64,000 bases of DNA from an uncultured Veillonella sp. (GTDB lineage Bacteria > Bacillota > Negativicutes > Veillonellales > Veillonellaceae), in NCBI GenBank assembly GCA_900544365.1, contig UQVF01000001.1, positions 62,001-126,000 of the forward strand. Reading direction: 5' to 3'. This document shows positions 9,791 through 18,242 of the stretch, one piece after another. A program made the translations under genes and the position numbers. Below the pieces are notes generated by a model. It saw only the letters and a list, made by a program, of their open reading frames with translations. It ran no database searches and was not told the DNA's origin. How positions within the stretch are numbered: the first letter of the stretch is position 1; each line of letters starts with the position of its first letter.

Positions 9791-12340
9791 ATGTACCGAT
9801 TTCAGGTCAATGGTGTTTGGCGTGAGGTAGAAGAAGATAAGCGACTAATGGATTATCTTCGTGATGATCTGCGTTTAACAGGAACAAAGGATGGTTGTAG
9901 TGCAGGAGCTTGTGGAGCTTGTACGATTCTCATCGATGGGAAAAAGGTAAAAGCTTGTATAGGTAAAGTTTCGCAAATGGAAGGTAAATCAATTATTACC
10001 ATTGAAGGCCTAACAGAACGTGAAAAAGAAGTGTATGTATATGCGTTTGCGGAGTGTGGAGCTGTACAATGTGGTTTCTGTATTCCAGGTATGATTATCA
10101 GTGCTAAAGCATTATTAGATACGACATTAGAACCTACAAGGGCAGATGTTCAAAAAGCTTTGCTGGGAAATATTTGTCGTTGTACAGGATATGTTAAAAT
10201 TGAGGATGCTATTTTATTAGCTGCAAAATTATTTAAAGAGGATGCACCAGTTCCTAACAATGATGCAGATGGTACTGTAGGATCTCGCTTACATCGTATA
10301 GATGCAGCTGAAAAAGCATTGGGTACAGGATTGTATGCAGATGACATGGTGGTAGATGGTATGATTTATGCCAAAGCGATTCGTTCTAAATATCCACGTG
10401 CTCGTGTTGATGCAATCCATATTGAAGAGGCTTTGGCACATCCTCAATGTGTGACTGTATTAACGGCGAAAGATGTACCTTTTAATAAAACAGGTCATAT
10501 CGTTCCTGATTGGGACGTAATGATTGCAGAAGGGGATATTACTCGCTATGTAGGTGATGCCATTGCAGTAGTTGCGGTAAAAGAAAAACAATATTTGCAA
10601 GAAGTATGTAATCTAGTAGCTGTAGATTATACAGAATTAAAGCCTGTATTAACACCGGAAGAGGCATTGGCTGAGGATGCACCGTTATTACATCCAAATG
10701 GTAATATCCTATCTCATCAAGCATTAAATCGTGGTAATGCTGATGAAGTCATTGCTAATGCGGCACATGTGGTAACAAGACACTATTCTACACCACAAAC
10801 AGACCATGCGTTTATGGAACCAGAATGTGCTATTGCAATGAAAACTGAAGATGGAATTCAATTATATACGGGAGGTCAAAGCGTATATGATGAACGCCAT
10901 GAAGTAGCTCGTATGTTAGGCTTAGAAGAATCTCAAGTTAAGGTACATAGTATGCTAGTAGGTGGCGGTTTCGGTGGTAAGGAAGATATGAGTGTGCAAC
11001 ACCATGCAGCGCTTGTAGCTTGGAAAACTGGACTTCCAACGAAAGTGCAATTAACTCGTCAAGAAAGTTTAGATGTGCATCCAAAACGTCATGCTATGGA
11101 AATGGATATTACAACAGCTTGTGATGAAAATGGTAAATTATTAGCTACAAAAGTTAAAATTGTATCCGATTGCGGGGCCTATGCGTCGTTAGGTGGACCC
11201 GTATTACAACGGGCTGGTACACATTCAAGCGGACCATATAACTTTGAACATTTCTCCATGGATGGTATTTGTGTATATACCAATACAGTACCAGGCGGGG
11301 CATTCCGTGGATTTGGTGTTACCCAAACGATATTTGGGCAAGAAGTGAATATTGATTTGCTAGCCAAAGAAGTAGGCATGGATCCTTGGGAATTCCGCTA
11401 TAAAAATGCGGTTCGCCCTGGTGATTACTTGCCAAATGGACAATTATGTACACCAGATACTGGTATCGTAGAATGTTTAGAAGCAGTCAAAGATGCATAC
11501 TATGCAAGTGATCGAACAGGACTTGCCATTTGTATGAAAAATAGTGGTGTTGGTGTAGGATTACCTGATACAGGACGCGTTATCCTAGAGGTTCGTGACG
11601 GCAAAGTTCGTATTCGTACATCAGCAGCATGTATTGGTCAAGGTGTAGGTACAGTGGCAGCACAAATCGTTGTAGAAGCTACAAAACTTTCACCAGAACA
11701 AATTGTGGTAGAAGCACCAGATACAGATCGTACGCCAAACTCTGGTACAACTACAGCATCTCGACAAACGGTATTTACAGGGGAAGCAACACGTAGAGCA
11801 GCCGAAAAATTGGCAGAATTATTGAAAACTCAAACGTTAGCAGACCTTGAAGGAAAGGAAATATACGAAGAGTTCCTAGGTGTTACGGATCCATTCGATT
11901 CGGACAAAAAACATCCTAAGAGCCATGTGGCTTATGGATATGGAGCTTGCGTAGCTACGATTGGAGATGATAACAAAGTAAGTGAAATTCATGTGGCTTA
12001 TGATGTAGGTCGAGTAGTTAACCCTCAATCTTGTGAAGGTCAAGTTGAAGGTGGCACAATCATGGGGATGGGCTATGGTGTAACAGAAGACTTTAAATAT
12101 AATGAAGGAAAAGTAGTTACAAAATATGGCACATTAGGCTTATTAAGAGCAACGCAACGCCCAGAAATTAAATGTACATTCATAGAAAAAGGTACACCAG
12201 ACCAATATGCATATGGTGCGAAAGGTATTGGGGAAATTAGTAGTATCCCAATTGCTCCAGCAATCGCCAATGCATATAATCGTTTGGACGGTATAGAACG
12301 TTGTTCTTTACCACTTGAGAAAACTGGATATCGAAAATAA
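9791..12340 (+). CDS. xdhD: Selenium-dependent xanthine dehydrogenase, fused Fe-S and Mo domains
   Basis: The N-terminal ~155 residues bind two [2Fe-2S] clusters (C36, C41, C44, C56 and C94, C97, C129, C131). The rest is the molybdopterin domain, with GGGFGGKEDMS near 395, GGAFRGFGVTQ and the catalytic glutamate in AKGIGEIS near the C-terminus. No FAD domain is present. The 849-residue fusion matches the selenium-dependent xanthine dehydrogenase family, which carries a labile selenium ligand on molybdenum rather than selenocysteine; the selenium genes downstream support this. It would hydroxylate xanthine or urate-type purines, or run in reverse. GGAGG lies 9 bases before the start. Electrons must reach another flavoprotein or YgfK, an inference. 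Confidence 0.9.
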   Translation: MYRFQVNGVWREVEEDKRLMDYLRDDLRLTGTKDGCSAGACGACTILIDGKKVKACIGKVSQMEGKSIITIEGLTEREKEVYVYAFAECGAVQCGFCIPGMIISAKALLDTTLEPTRADVQKALLGNICRCTGYVKIEDAILLAAKLFKEDAPVPNNDADGTVGSRLHRIDAAEKALGTGLYADDMVVDGMIYAKAIRSKYPRARVDAIHIEEALAHPQCVTVLTAKDVPFNKTGHIVPDWDVMIAEGDITRYVGDAIAVVAVKEKQYLQEVCNLVAVDYTELKPVLTPEEALAEDAPLLHPNGNILSHQALNRGNADEVIANAAHVVTRHYSTPQTDHAFMEPECAIAMKTEDGIQLYTGGQSVYDERHEVARMLGLEESQVKVHSMLVGGGFGGKEDMSVQHHAALVAWKTGLPTKVQLTRQESLDVHPKRHAMEMDITTACDENGKLLATKVKIVSDCGAYASLGGPVLQRAGTHSSGPYNFEHFSMDGICVYTNTVPGGAFRGFGVTQTIFGQEVNIDLLAKEVGMDPWEFRYKNAVRPGDYLPNGQLCTPDTGIVECLEAVKDAYYASDRTGLAICMKNSGVGVGLPDTGRVILEVRDGKVRIRTSAACIGQGVGTVAAQIVVEATKLSPEQIVVEAPDTDRTPNSGTTTASRQTVFTGEATRRAAEKLAELLKTQTLADLEGKEIYEEFLGVTDPFDSDKKHPKSHVAYGYGACVATIGDDNKVSEIHVAYDVGRVVNPQSCEGQVEGGTIMGMGYGVTEDFKYNEGKVVTKYGTLGLLRATQRPEIKCTFIEKGTPDQYAYGAKGIGEISSIPIAPAIANAYNRLDGIERCSLPLEKTGYRK

Positions 12341-12377
12341 TCAGTAAGGGAGAGAGTGTACTCAGTCTATGAAGTTC

Positions 12378-12415
12378 GATGAAGTAGCAAGTATGGGAGT
12401 GCTTGCTACTTCATC
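12378..12415. promoter_or_regulatory. Perfect 14-bp stem-loop ahead of the purine permease
   Basis: GATGAAGTAGCAAG and its exact complement flank a 10-base loop, with no U-run after the stem. It lies between xdhD and the permease on the same strand. It may stabilise mRNA, separate expression of the two genes, or be a protein-binding palindrome. It does not match the purine riboswitch pattern. Confidence 0.6.
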
Positions 12416-12491
12416 AGGTGATGTCCAAAATTCAAAACATGATATAAGCATAAGACTAGTATATTCTATTAAGTAATATGAGGTGATTCAT

Positions 12492-13892
12492 ATGGCGCAT
12501 CAAATTCAGGGAGTTAATCATGTAGATGGAATGCTACCGATTCCTAAATTGTTTGCTTACGGTTTACAACACGTATTAGCAATGTATGCAGGGGCTGTAG
12601 CAGTTCCAATTATCATAGCACAGGCTATGCATTTGTCAGAAGCGCAACTAATTCAATTAATTAACGCAGATTTATTTACTTGTGGTATCGCTACATTGAT
12701 CCAAACATTAGGATTTTGGAAAATTGGTGCAAAAATTCCGTTGATTCAAGGGATTACATTTGCTGCGGTATCTCCAATGATTTTAATTGGTCAAGAGCAT
12801 GGTATGACAAGTATTTATGGGGCCGTTATTGTAGCGGGGATAGTCACATTCTTGATCTCCCATCTATTTAGCCGTTTAATCCGTTTTTTTCCACCTGTAG
12901 TAACAGGTACTATTATTACAATTATTGGTATTACGTTGATGCCAGTATCTGTTCGTTGGGTAGGGGGCGGTAACCCTAGTTCACCGGACTTTGCTAATCC
13001 TATTAACTTGTTATTAGCTACGTTAACATTAGCTATCGTAGTAGCCGTGTATCGATTTGGTAAAGGATTCTGGAGTAATGTAGCTGTTTTAGTAGGTTTA
13101 GTAGTAGGGACATTAGCATCTATGGCATTGGGTGTAGCAAATCTAGGGGCTGTTGGTGAAGCAGAATGGTTTGCCGTTGTAACACCATTAGCGTTTGGTT
13201 GGCCAACATTTGAATTTTCCTCTATTATTTCTATGGTTATAGTTATGCTTGTTGTTATGACAGAAACAACAGGGGACTGTATTGCAATTGGTGAAATCGT
13301 TGATAAACCGATTGGTAAAAAAGAATTAGCCGCTTGCTTACGAGCAGATGGCTTTGCAACTATGATTGGTGGCTTATTAAATAGCTTCCCTCATACTGCA
13401 TTTGCACAAAACGTTGGTCTTGTAGCAGTAACCAATGTAAAAAGTCGCTTTGTAGTGGCAGCATCTGGTGTTATCTTGGTGTTATTAGGCTTATTCCCTA
13501 AAATGGCGGCTGTTGTAGCAAGTATTCCTAATCCTGTATTAGGTGGTGCTGGCGTGGCTATGTTTGGTATGATTATCGCTAGTGGTATTCGTTCTTTGTC
13601 TAAAGTACAATTTGATGGAACTTACAATCTAATGATCGTAGCTATTAGTATTGGTGTTAGTATGATTCCATTGGCAGTGCCAACTTTCTATGATCATTTC
13701 CCTGAATGGCTAAAAATCGTTCTTCATAGTGGTATTACATTCGGTAGTTTGATGGCAGTAGCTCTTAATGTATTATTAAATGGCTATGGAACTGAAACAC
13801 ATGTAGTACAAGCAACACGTCGGGAAAAAGCGATTGCTCGGTTGGACAAATGGAAAGCAGAACGCAAAATTCGTAGAAAACAATCTATCTAA
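12492..13892 (+). CDS. NCS2-family xanthine/uric acid permease
   Basis: This nucleobase:cation symporter-2 protein has many hydrophobic segments and a family-typical substrate region with VMTETTGDCIAIGE near residue 258 and FPHTAFAQNVGLV near 300. The 466-residue length is normal. I start it at ATG 12492 after GAGGTG; an in-frame GTG nine bases upstream overlaps that site. Its place at the end of the purine operon suggests import of xanthine, urate or a related purine. Uracil permease is the main alternative in the family, but the TETTGD and QNVG patterns and the neighbours favour purines. A strong terminator follows. Confidence 0.9.
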   Translation: MAHQIQGVNHVDGMLPIPKLFAYGLQHVLAMYAGAVAVPIIIAQAMHLSEAQLIQLINADLFTCGIATLIQTLGFWKIGAKIPLIQGITFAAVSPMILIGQEHGMTSIYGAVIVAGIVTFLISHLFSRLIRFFPPVVTGTIITIIGITLMPVSVRWVGGGNPSSPDFANPINLLLATLTLAIVVAVYRFGKGFWSNVAVLVGLVVGTLASMALGVANLGAVGEAEWFAVVTPLAFGWPTFEFSSIISMVIVMLVVMTETTGDCIAIGEIVDKPIGKKELAACLRADGFATMIGGLLNSFPHTAFAQNVGLVAVTNVKSRFVVAASGVILVLLGLFPKMAAVVASIPNPVLGGAGVAMFGMIIASGIRSLSKVQFDGTYNLMIVAISIGVSMIPLAVPTFYDHFPEWLKIVLHSGITFGSLMAVALNVLLNGYGTETHVVQATRREKAIARLDKWKAERKIRRKQSI

Positions 13893-13979
13893 TATGAATA
13901 AGCTATATAGAGCGTAAGACTACATATATGAGGCCCTTCTATTCGAGAGAATACAAGAGAGAAACATTTTAAAATAGTT

Positions 13980-14014
13980 AAGCACCAATTATATGTATAA
14001 TTGGTGCTTATTTT
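13980..14014. terminator. Terminator after the purine permease
   Basis: AAGCACCAATTATA pairs with TATAATTGGTGCTT, followed by ATTTTG on the + strand. The other side reads AACTATTTT, so it may also serve the convergent cysteine-desulfurase-like gene. Confidence 0.85.
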
Positions 14015-14030
14015 GTCTATATGGCGAGGG

Positions 14031-15182
14031 TTAGATGGACTGTAAACGATGTAAACAACGAAGGATGGTGTCTACTTCTTCAGCTGTATTATGATACCCA
14101 AAGGAGAAACGAACAGTGCCCCTAGGGTAGGTACCTAATACTTGATGAGCTGTAGGAGCACAATGTAAGCCTACTCTGGTAATAATATGATAGTCTCTGT
14201 CGAGCCTATACGCGAGTTCTGCTGGATCACAATGGGTAGGTGCAATAGAAATGACAGCACTACGATTATATTCTGTAGGAAGTCCATGAAGTGTATAATT
14301 TGGCAGTTGCTGCAAGCCGTTGAGGAATTGTTTTGTTAAGTTCATTTCATGTTCATAGATTTGTCGTATGCCGGTACTTTTTATATAAGATAGACTTGCA
14401 TGAAGGCCGATAATACCTGGAATATTAGGTGTACCTGGCTCAAAACGATCTGGAAAGGTAGTGGGAACCTCTATGGTATGTGAGAAACTACCGGTACCAC
14501 CAGTCAAGATAGGCTGTAGTTGAGAGGCTACCTCTTTACTAATAAGGAGCCCTCCAATGCCTTGAGGACCGAGGAGGCCCTTATGCCCTGTAAAGCATAG
14601 GATATCAATATTCATATTTTTCATGTGGATGGGCAGAACCCCAGCAGATTGGGCAGTATCCCCAATACATAAAAGATTGTGCTCTTTGCAGAATGCACCA
14701 ATTTCAGCAATAGGTTGAATGGTACCACATACATTAGAGACGTGAGTTAATAAAATAGCTTTAGTTGTAGGTAGAAGAAGTGATTCTAAAGTAGAAGTAA
14801 TCATTTCGCCCTGATACGTGCTTGGAATGGTGGAGTAAGATACTCCCTTCATGGATAATTGATGGAGTGGACGCATCACTGCATTATGTTCTAAGCTAGA
14901 GATTAGAAGGTGGTCGCCAGGTGAAAAAAGACCCTGTAAAACCATATTTAAACTAGTTGTTACATTAGGTGTAAAAATTACATATTTTGCGCTATGACCA
15001 CCGAATAGTTCTTGTAGTTGTTGGCGTGTTTCTAGGAGAATACGTTCTACCTGGTAGGCATCTTCGTTTGAAGAACGATGAACGGAGACCCCATTATAAG
15101 AAATGTAATCATACATAGCTTGCGCCACGGTAGGTGCTTTAGGAAAAGAGGTACTGCTATTATCAACATAGATAGACTTCAT
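14031..15182 (-). CDS. Cysteine desulfurase family aminotransferase class V of selenium cluster
   Basis: This PLP enzyme has the lysine motif FTGHKGLLGPQG and the catalytic-loop cysteine in RVGLHCAPTAHQ. It belongs to the small subfamily, known from Enterococcus EF2568, that travels with selenium-dependent molybdenum hydroxylase genes rather than with Fe-S assembly genes. It probably mobilises sulfur or selenium from (seleno)cysteine for the hydroxylase cofactor. The 383-residue length is normal. The start follows AAAAGGAGTT on the minus strand. It is divergent from yedE, sharing the 119-base region between them as a likely joint control region. Cysteine desulfurase activity is certain only at family level; selenium use is inferred from context. 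Confidence 0.88.
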   Translation of the reverse strand: MKSIYVDNSSTSFPKAPTVAQAMYDYISYNGVSVHRSSNEDAYQVERILLETRQQLQELFGGHSAKYVIFTPNVTTSLNMVLQGLFSPGDHLLISSLEHNAVMRPLHQLSMKGVSYSTIPSTYQGEMITSTLESLLLPTTKAILLTHVSNVCGTIQPIAEIGAFCKEHNLLCIGDTAQSAGVLPIHMKNMNIDILCFTGHKGLLGPQGIGGLLISKEVASQLQPILTGGTGSFSHTIEVPTTFPDRFEPGTPNIPGIIGLHASLSYIKSTGIRQIYEHEMNLTKQFLNGLQQLPNYTLHGLPTEYNRSAVISIAPTHCDPAELAYRLDRDYHIITRVGLHCAPTAHQVLGTYPRGTVRFSFGYHNTAEEVDTILRCLHRLQSI

Positions 15183-15301
15183 AATTATAACTCCTTTTAA
15201 TATGTATATTATATTTAGTATAAAGTACTAGGTGTAAAATATCAATTTATAGAATTTCAAGTAACATAATTAAAGAGGTAATGTTTAGTAGGAGAGTTAC
15301 T

Positions 15302-16354
15302 ATGAGTATAGTTAGTGAAAGGCAGAAAATTATCATTTCTGGATTAATTATTGGAGCCATTGCAGGTTTTTTAGTATTAGCTGGAAATCCGCAAAATATG
15401 GGCTTTTGTATTGCCTGTTTTATCCGTGATTCTGTAGGGGGATTGGGCTTACACCGGGCAGCACCAGTACAATATATTCGCCCAGAGATTATTGGCTTAG
15501 TACTAGGGGCGTTTATTTTGTCTTGGGTCCGTGGTGAACGATCTGCTAAAGGGGGGTCAGCACCGGCAATGCGCTTTACTTTAGGCTTTTTTACTATGAT
15601 TGGTTGCCTTATTTTCTTAGGATGTCCATTCCGTATGATATTGCGTTTGGCTGGTGGTGATTGGAATGCGCTCATGGGGCTTTTAGGATTCGCTAGTGGA
15701 ATTGCTGGAGGCACAGTATTCCTAAAACGAGGTTACTCCTTAGGTAGAACCTATATAGTGTCTAAGATGGATTCTTATATTATGCCAGTGGCACAAGTTA
15801 TTTTGTTGGGGCTTGTTGTGGCGGCTCCTGCTTTTATCTTCTTTACAGAAAAAGGGCCTGGTGCGATTCATGCACCATTGTGGATTTCCTTAGCTGCAGG
15901 TTTAGTAGTGGGTGGTTTAGCGCAATATAGCCGTCTTTGTATGGTAGGTGGTATCCGAGATATTATTTTATTTAAAGAAACCAAACTAATTCTTGGTTTT
16001 ATTGCTATTTTGGTAGCAGCTTTTGTAGTAAATATTTCCGTTGGTAACTTCCATCCAGGTTTTGTAGGACAGCCAATTGCCCATACAGATGGAGTATGGA
16101 ACTTCTTGGGGATGGCTTTAGCAGGTCTATGTTGTACATTGATGGGAGGATGTCCGCTTCGTCAACTTATCTTATCCGGTGAAGGTAACTCGGATTCTAC
16201 TATTACGGTAGTGGGTTTAGCAGCAGGCGCTGCATTTGCACATAACTTTGGCTTAGCAGCAACGGGCACAGGTGTTCCAGTAGCGGGACAGATCGCAGTG
16301 GGTGTAGGCTTTGTAATCGCCTTGGTAATTGCTATTAAAAATATGCGTAAATAA
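15302..16354 (+). CDS. yedE: Selenium metabolism membrane protein YedE/FdhT
   Basis: This is a polytopic membrane protein of about 9-10 hydrophobic segments with the paired cysteine-glycine motifs of the YeeE/YedE family (FCIACFIRDSVGG near the N-terminus, FLGCPFRMILR, RLCMVGGIRD and LMGGCPLRQLIL). The family imports sulfur or selenium compounds, and the YedE branch accompanies YedF and selenium-dependent enzymes. I start it at ATG 15302, with AGGAG 7 bases upstream; ATG 15281 is in frame but its GAGG is only two bases away. This gives 350 residues. It forms an operon with yedF and the DUF3343 gene, consistent with selenium delivery to the hydroxylases on either side. Confidence 0.9.
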   Translation: MSIVSERQKIIISGLIIGAIAGFLVLAGNPQNMGFCIACFIRDSVGGLGLHRAAPVQYIRPEIIGLVLGAFILSWVRGERSAKGGSAPAMRFTLGFFTMIGCLIFLGCPFRMILRLAGGDWNALMGLLGFASGIAGGTVFLKRGYSLGRTYIVSKMDSYIMPVAQVILLGLVVAAPAFIFFTEKGPGAIHAPLWISLAAGLVVGGLAQYSRLCMVGGIRDIILFKETKLILGFIAILVAAFVVNISVGNFHPGFVGQPIAHTDGVWNFLGMALAGLCCTLMGGCPLRQLILSGEGNSDSTITVVGLAAGAAFAHNFGLAATGTGVPVAGQIAVGVGFVIALVIAIKNMRK

Positions 16355-16372
16355 AAGTATGGGGAGGTAATT

Positions 16373-16573
16373 ATGATTGATGTAAGAGGACTTTCCTGTC
16401 CAGAACCAGTAATTATGGTACAAAAAGCATTGGCATTAGGAGAAAATCGATATATAGTACAATGTGACTCTAAACCAGCGGTAGAAAATATTACTCGGTT
16501 TGTGCTGGCACAAGGGTATAGTATTGTTTCCACAGAAGAGGGCAGTGAGTATATACTCACGATTACAAAATAA
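16373..16573 (+). CDS. yedF: YedF-like TusA-domain sulfur/selenium carrier, minimal form
   Basis: This 66-residue protein is a single TusA/SirA-type domain with the CPEP motif at C9, the residue expected to carry persulfide or selenide. YedF proteins of selenium clusters usually have a second DsrE-like domain and are roughly three times longer, so this is a minimal version. GGGGAGG precedes the start. It follows yedE by 18 bases and is followed after one base by the DUF3343 gene. The role as carrier between the transporter or desulfurase-like enzyme and the molybdenum cofactor is inferred from neighbours. Confidence 0.82.
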   Translation: MIDVRGLSCPEPVIMVQKALALGENRYIVQCDSKPAVENITRFVLAQGYSIVSTEEGSEYILTITK

Positions 16574-16574
16574 T

Positions 16575-16823
16575 ATGGAATGTGTAGCAACCTTTTATTC
16601 TCATTTTGGAGCGATTCAGTTTGAACAGTTTTGTAAGGAACGAACTATTAGGGTACACTTACAACCGGTTCCACGCTGGCTCAGCTCATCATGTGGTACA
16701 TGTGCGGTGTTCCGAGTGGATCGATGTATTATAGAGGATATTCCTGAAGATATTTTAGAAGATATTGAGCAGGTTGTGGAAAAGCAAAAAGATAGTTATA
16801 AAGAAATTTATACAAGCAGTTAA
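16575..16823 (+). CDS. DUF3343 protein, putative Se/S carrier
   Basis: An 82-residue protein with the DUF3343 signature: an N-terminal strand (ECVATFYSHFGAIQFE), the PVPRWLSSSCGTCAVF segment with C40 and C43, and an acidic helical end. DUF3343 is regularly found beside YedE/YedF and is annotated as a putative selenium or sulfur carrier. The start at 16575 lies one base after the yedF stop and has no strong ribosome site, so it is probably translated by coupling. A longer frame runs upstream inside yedF, but the family N-terminus supports this start. A terminator follows. Confidence 0.8.
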   Translation: MECVATFYSHFGAIQFEQFCKERTIRVHLQPVPRWLSSSCGTCAVFRVDRCIIEDIPEDILEDIEQVVEKQKDSYKEIYTSS

Positions 16824-16860
16824 GTAACTTGCGATACATATCTAATATACATATTAATTT

Positions 16861-16935
16861 AGGCATACATAAACAAAATCTTTAATAATGATGATTCATT
16901 ATGAATAGAATATGTTTGTGTATGCCTATTTTTTA
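16861..16935. terminator. Terminator after yedE-yedF-DUF3343
   Basis: A 15-bp arm pair (AGGCATACATAAACA with TGTTTGTGTATGCCT, one wobble) encloses an AT-rich loop that holds a smaller inverted repeat (AATAATGATGATTCATTAT). It is followed by ATTTTTTAATT. Confidence 0.8.
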
Positions 16936-16941
16936 ATTCAT

Positions 16942-16971
16942 CTGACAAAACCTTTAGAGACATGATACAAT
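16942..16971 (+). promoter_or_regulatory. Promoter of the three-subunit molybdenum hydroxylase operon
   Basis: CTGACA and TACAAT with an 18-base spacer lie 37 bases before the FAD-subunit start, immediately after the upstream terminator. Confidence 0.65.
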
Positions 16972-17007
16972 AAGGATATAAAGATGTTGGAGTCAGGAGG
17001 TATAAGT

Positions 17008-17796
17008 ATGCTTATGTTTACGCAAGTGCAACAGCCTAAGACAATAGAAGAGGCACATGCATTGATGGTAAAGCAAAAAATGGCACCTATCCTAGCGGGG
17101 GGCTGTTGGACGCGATTAGGAAATCGTAAGTGGCCTATGGTAATCGATTTATCAGAAGTAGGCTTGCGCTATATTGAAGAGGATGACAAAGAATTCCGCA
17201 TTGGTGCTATGGCGACGCAACGAGATGTGGAGATGTATGAACCATTTCAAACATTTTGTGGCGGAGTATTGCCTAAAGCGGTGAAAGATATTTTAGGAGT
17301 ACAATTCCGTAATATGGCTACTATGGGTGGTTCTGTAGCGGCTAAATTTGGATTTTCAGATATTATTCCTGCCCTATTAGCATTACGAGCAGAGGTACGC
17401 TTATTTGAAGCGGGCCGTATGAGCATTGAGCAATACTTGTCCTATGGAACAAGAGATCTTTTAGTAGAAATTATTGTACCCAAACAAGAAGTTTCAGTAG
17501 CGATTGAAGCGCTTAGAAAATCTGTTTCAGACTTTCCATATCTAACGGGTTCTGCTCGGTTTGATGAAACGGGGGTATCCGTATATATTGGTGGTCGACC
17601 AGGAAAGCCTGTCAAAGCTACAAAGGCTTGTCAAGTGATTAACGAAAAAGGAATCCATGCACTAGAGGAAGCTGTGGGAATGATTCAAGAGGAAGTGTCT
17701 TTTCAAAGTAACTCTCACGCAAGTGCAGAATATCGCTTAGAGATGGCAAAAAACATGTTTAAACGATTGGTAAAAGAGGTGGCACAATGGAAATAA
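17008..17796 (+). CDS. Molybdenum hydroxylase FAD-binding subunit
   Basis: This is the FAD subunit of a xanthine dehydrogenase-type enzyme. It has the FAD-loop motif PILAGGCW near residue 28 and the second motif QFRNMATMGGSVAAKF near residue 100, then a C-terminal CO-dehydrogenase flavoprotein domain. The 262-residue length is typical. I start it at ATG 17008 after AGGAGGT; an upstream in-frame ATG at 16984 lacks a site. It overlaps the Fe-S subunit by ten bases. With the next two genes it makes an alpha-beta-gamma enzyme. From memory, a heterotrimeric, molybdopterin-cytosine-dinucleotide xanthine dehydrogenase has been described from Veillonella atypica, and these three genes fit that layout. 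Confidence 0.88.
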   Translation: MLMFTQVQQPKTIEEAHALMVKQKMAPILAGGCWTRLGNRKWPMVIDLSEVGLRYIEEDDKEFRIGAMATQRDVEMYEPFQTFCGGVLPKAVKDILGVQFRNMATMGGSVAAKFGFSDIIPALLALRAEVRLFEAGRMSIEQYLSYGTRDLLVEIIVPKQEVSVAIEALRKSVSDFPYLTGSARFDETGVSVYIGGRPGKPVKATKACQVINEKGIHALEEAVGMIQEEVSFQSNSHASAEYRLEMAKNMFKRLVKEVAQWK

Positions 17797-18242
17797 TGTT
17801 ACAAGTGAATGGAGTGAAACGTAAAGTTTTGATTGAAACAGATGAAATGTTAATAGAAACATTACGTAATCTAGGCTTTTACAGTGTTCGTTGTGGTTGT
17901 GACACAACAAATTGTGGCCTTTGTACAGTGTGGGTAGATGGCGAACCTATATTGTCTTGTGCGTATCCTACTTTCAGAGCTAGTGGACATGAGATTACTA
18001 CCTTGGAAGGCGTAGCTGAAGAAGCAGCTGAATTAGCGGACTGTTTAGCTGAAGAAGGGGCAGACCAATGTGGTTACTGTACAACGGGTATGATGATGAG
18101 TGCTATTGCATTAAGTCGTAATTACCCTGATGCGTCAGATGATGAAATTAAAGCTTACCTAAATAATAATTTATGTCGTTGTACAGGTTATGAATCGCAT
18201 ATGCGTGGGATTCGTAAATTTTTAGGAGGCAAAACAGAATGA
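17787..18242 (+). CDS. Molybdenum hydroxylase [2Fe-2S] subunit
   Basis: A 151-residue protein with two [2Fe-2S] sites: the plant-ferredoxin type (C36 or C38, C43, C46, C58) and the alpha-helical type (C95, C98, C130, C132 in NNNLCRCTGY). This is the electron-relay subunit of a three-part xanthine dehydrogenase-type enzyme. It overlaps the FAD subunit upstream and the Mo subunit downstream by 4 bases (ATGA), so stoichiometric translation is likely. The substrate specificity is set by the Mo subunit and cannot be read here. Confidence 0.92.
   Translation: MEIMLQVNGVKRKVLIETDEMLIETLRNLGFYSVRCGCDTTNCGLCTVWVDGEPILSCAYPTFRASGHEITTLEGVAEEAAELADCLAEEGADQCGYCTTGMMMSAIALSRNYPDASDDEIKAYLNNNLCRCTGYESHMRGIRKFLGGKTE

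Noticed and set aside
12341..12491. Purine riboswitch ahead of the permease
   Set aside because: The hairpin present lacks the three-way junction and conserved loop sequences of the purine aptamer.
12680..12871. Small + strand protein overlapping the permease
   Set aside because: It is an alternative frame of the permease gene without its own ribosome site.
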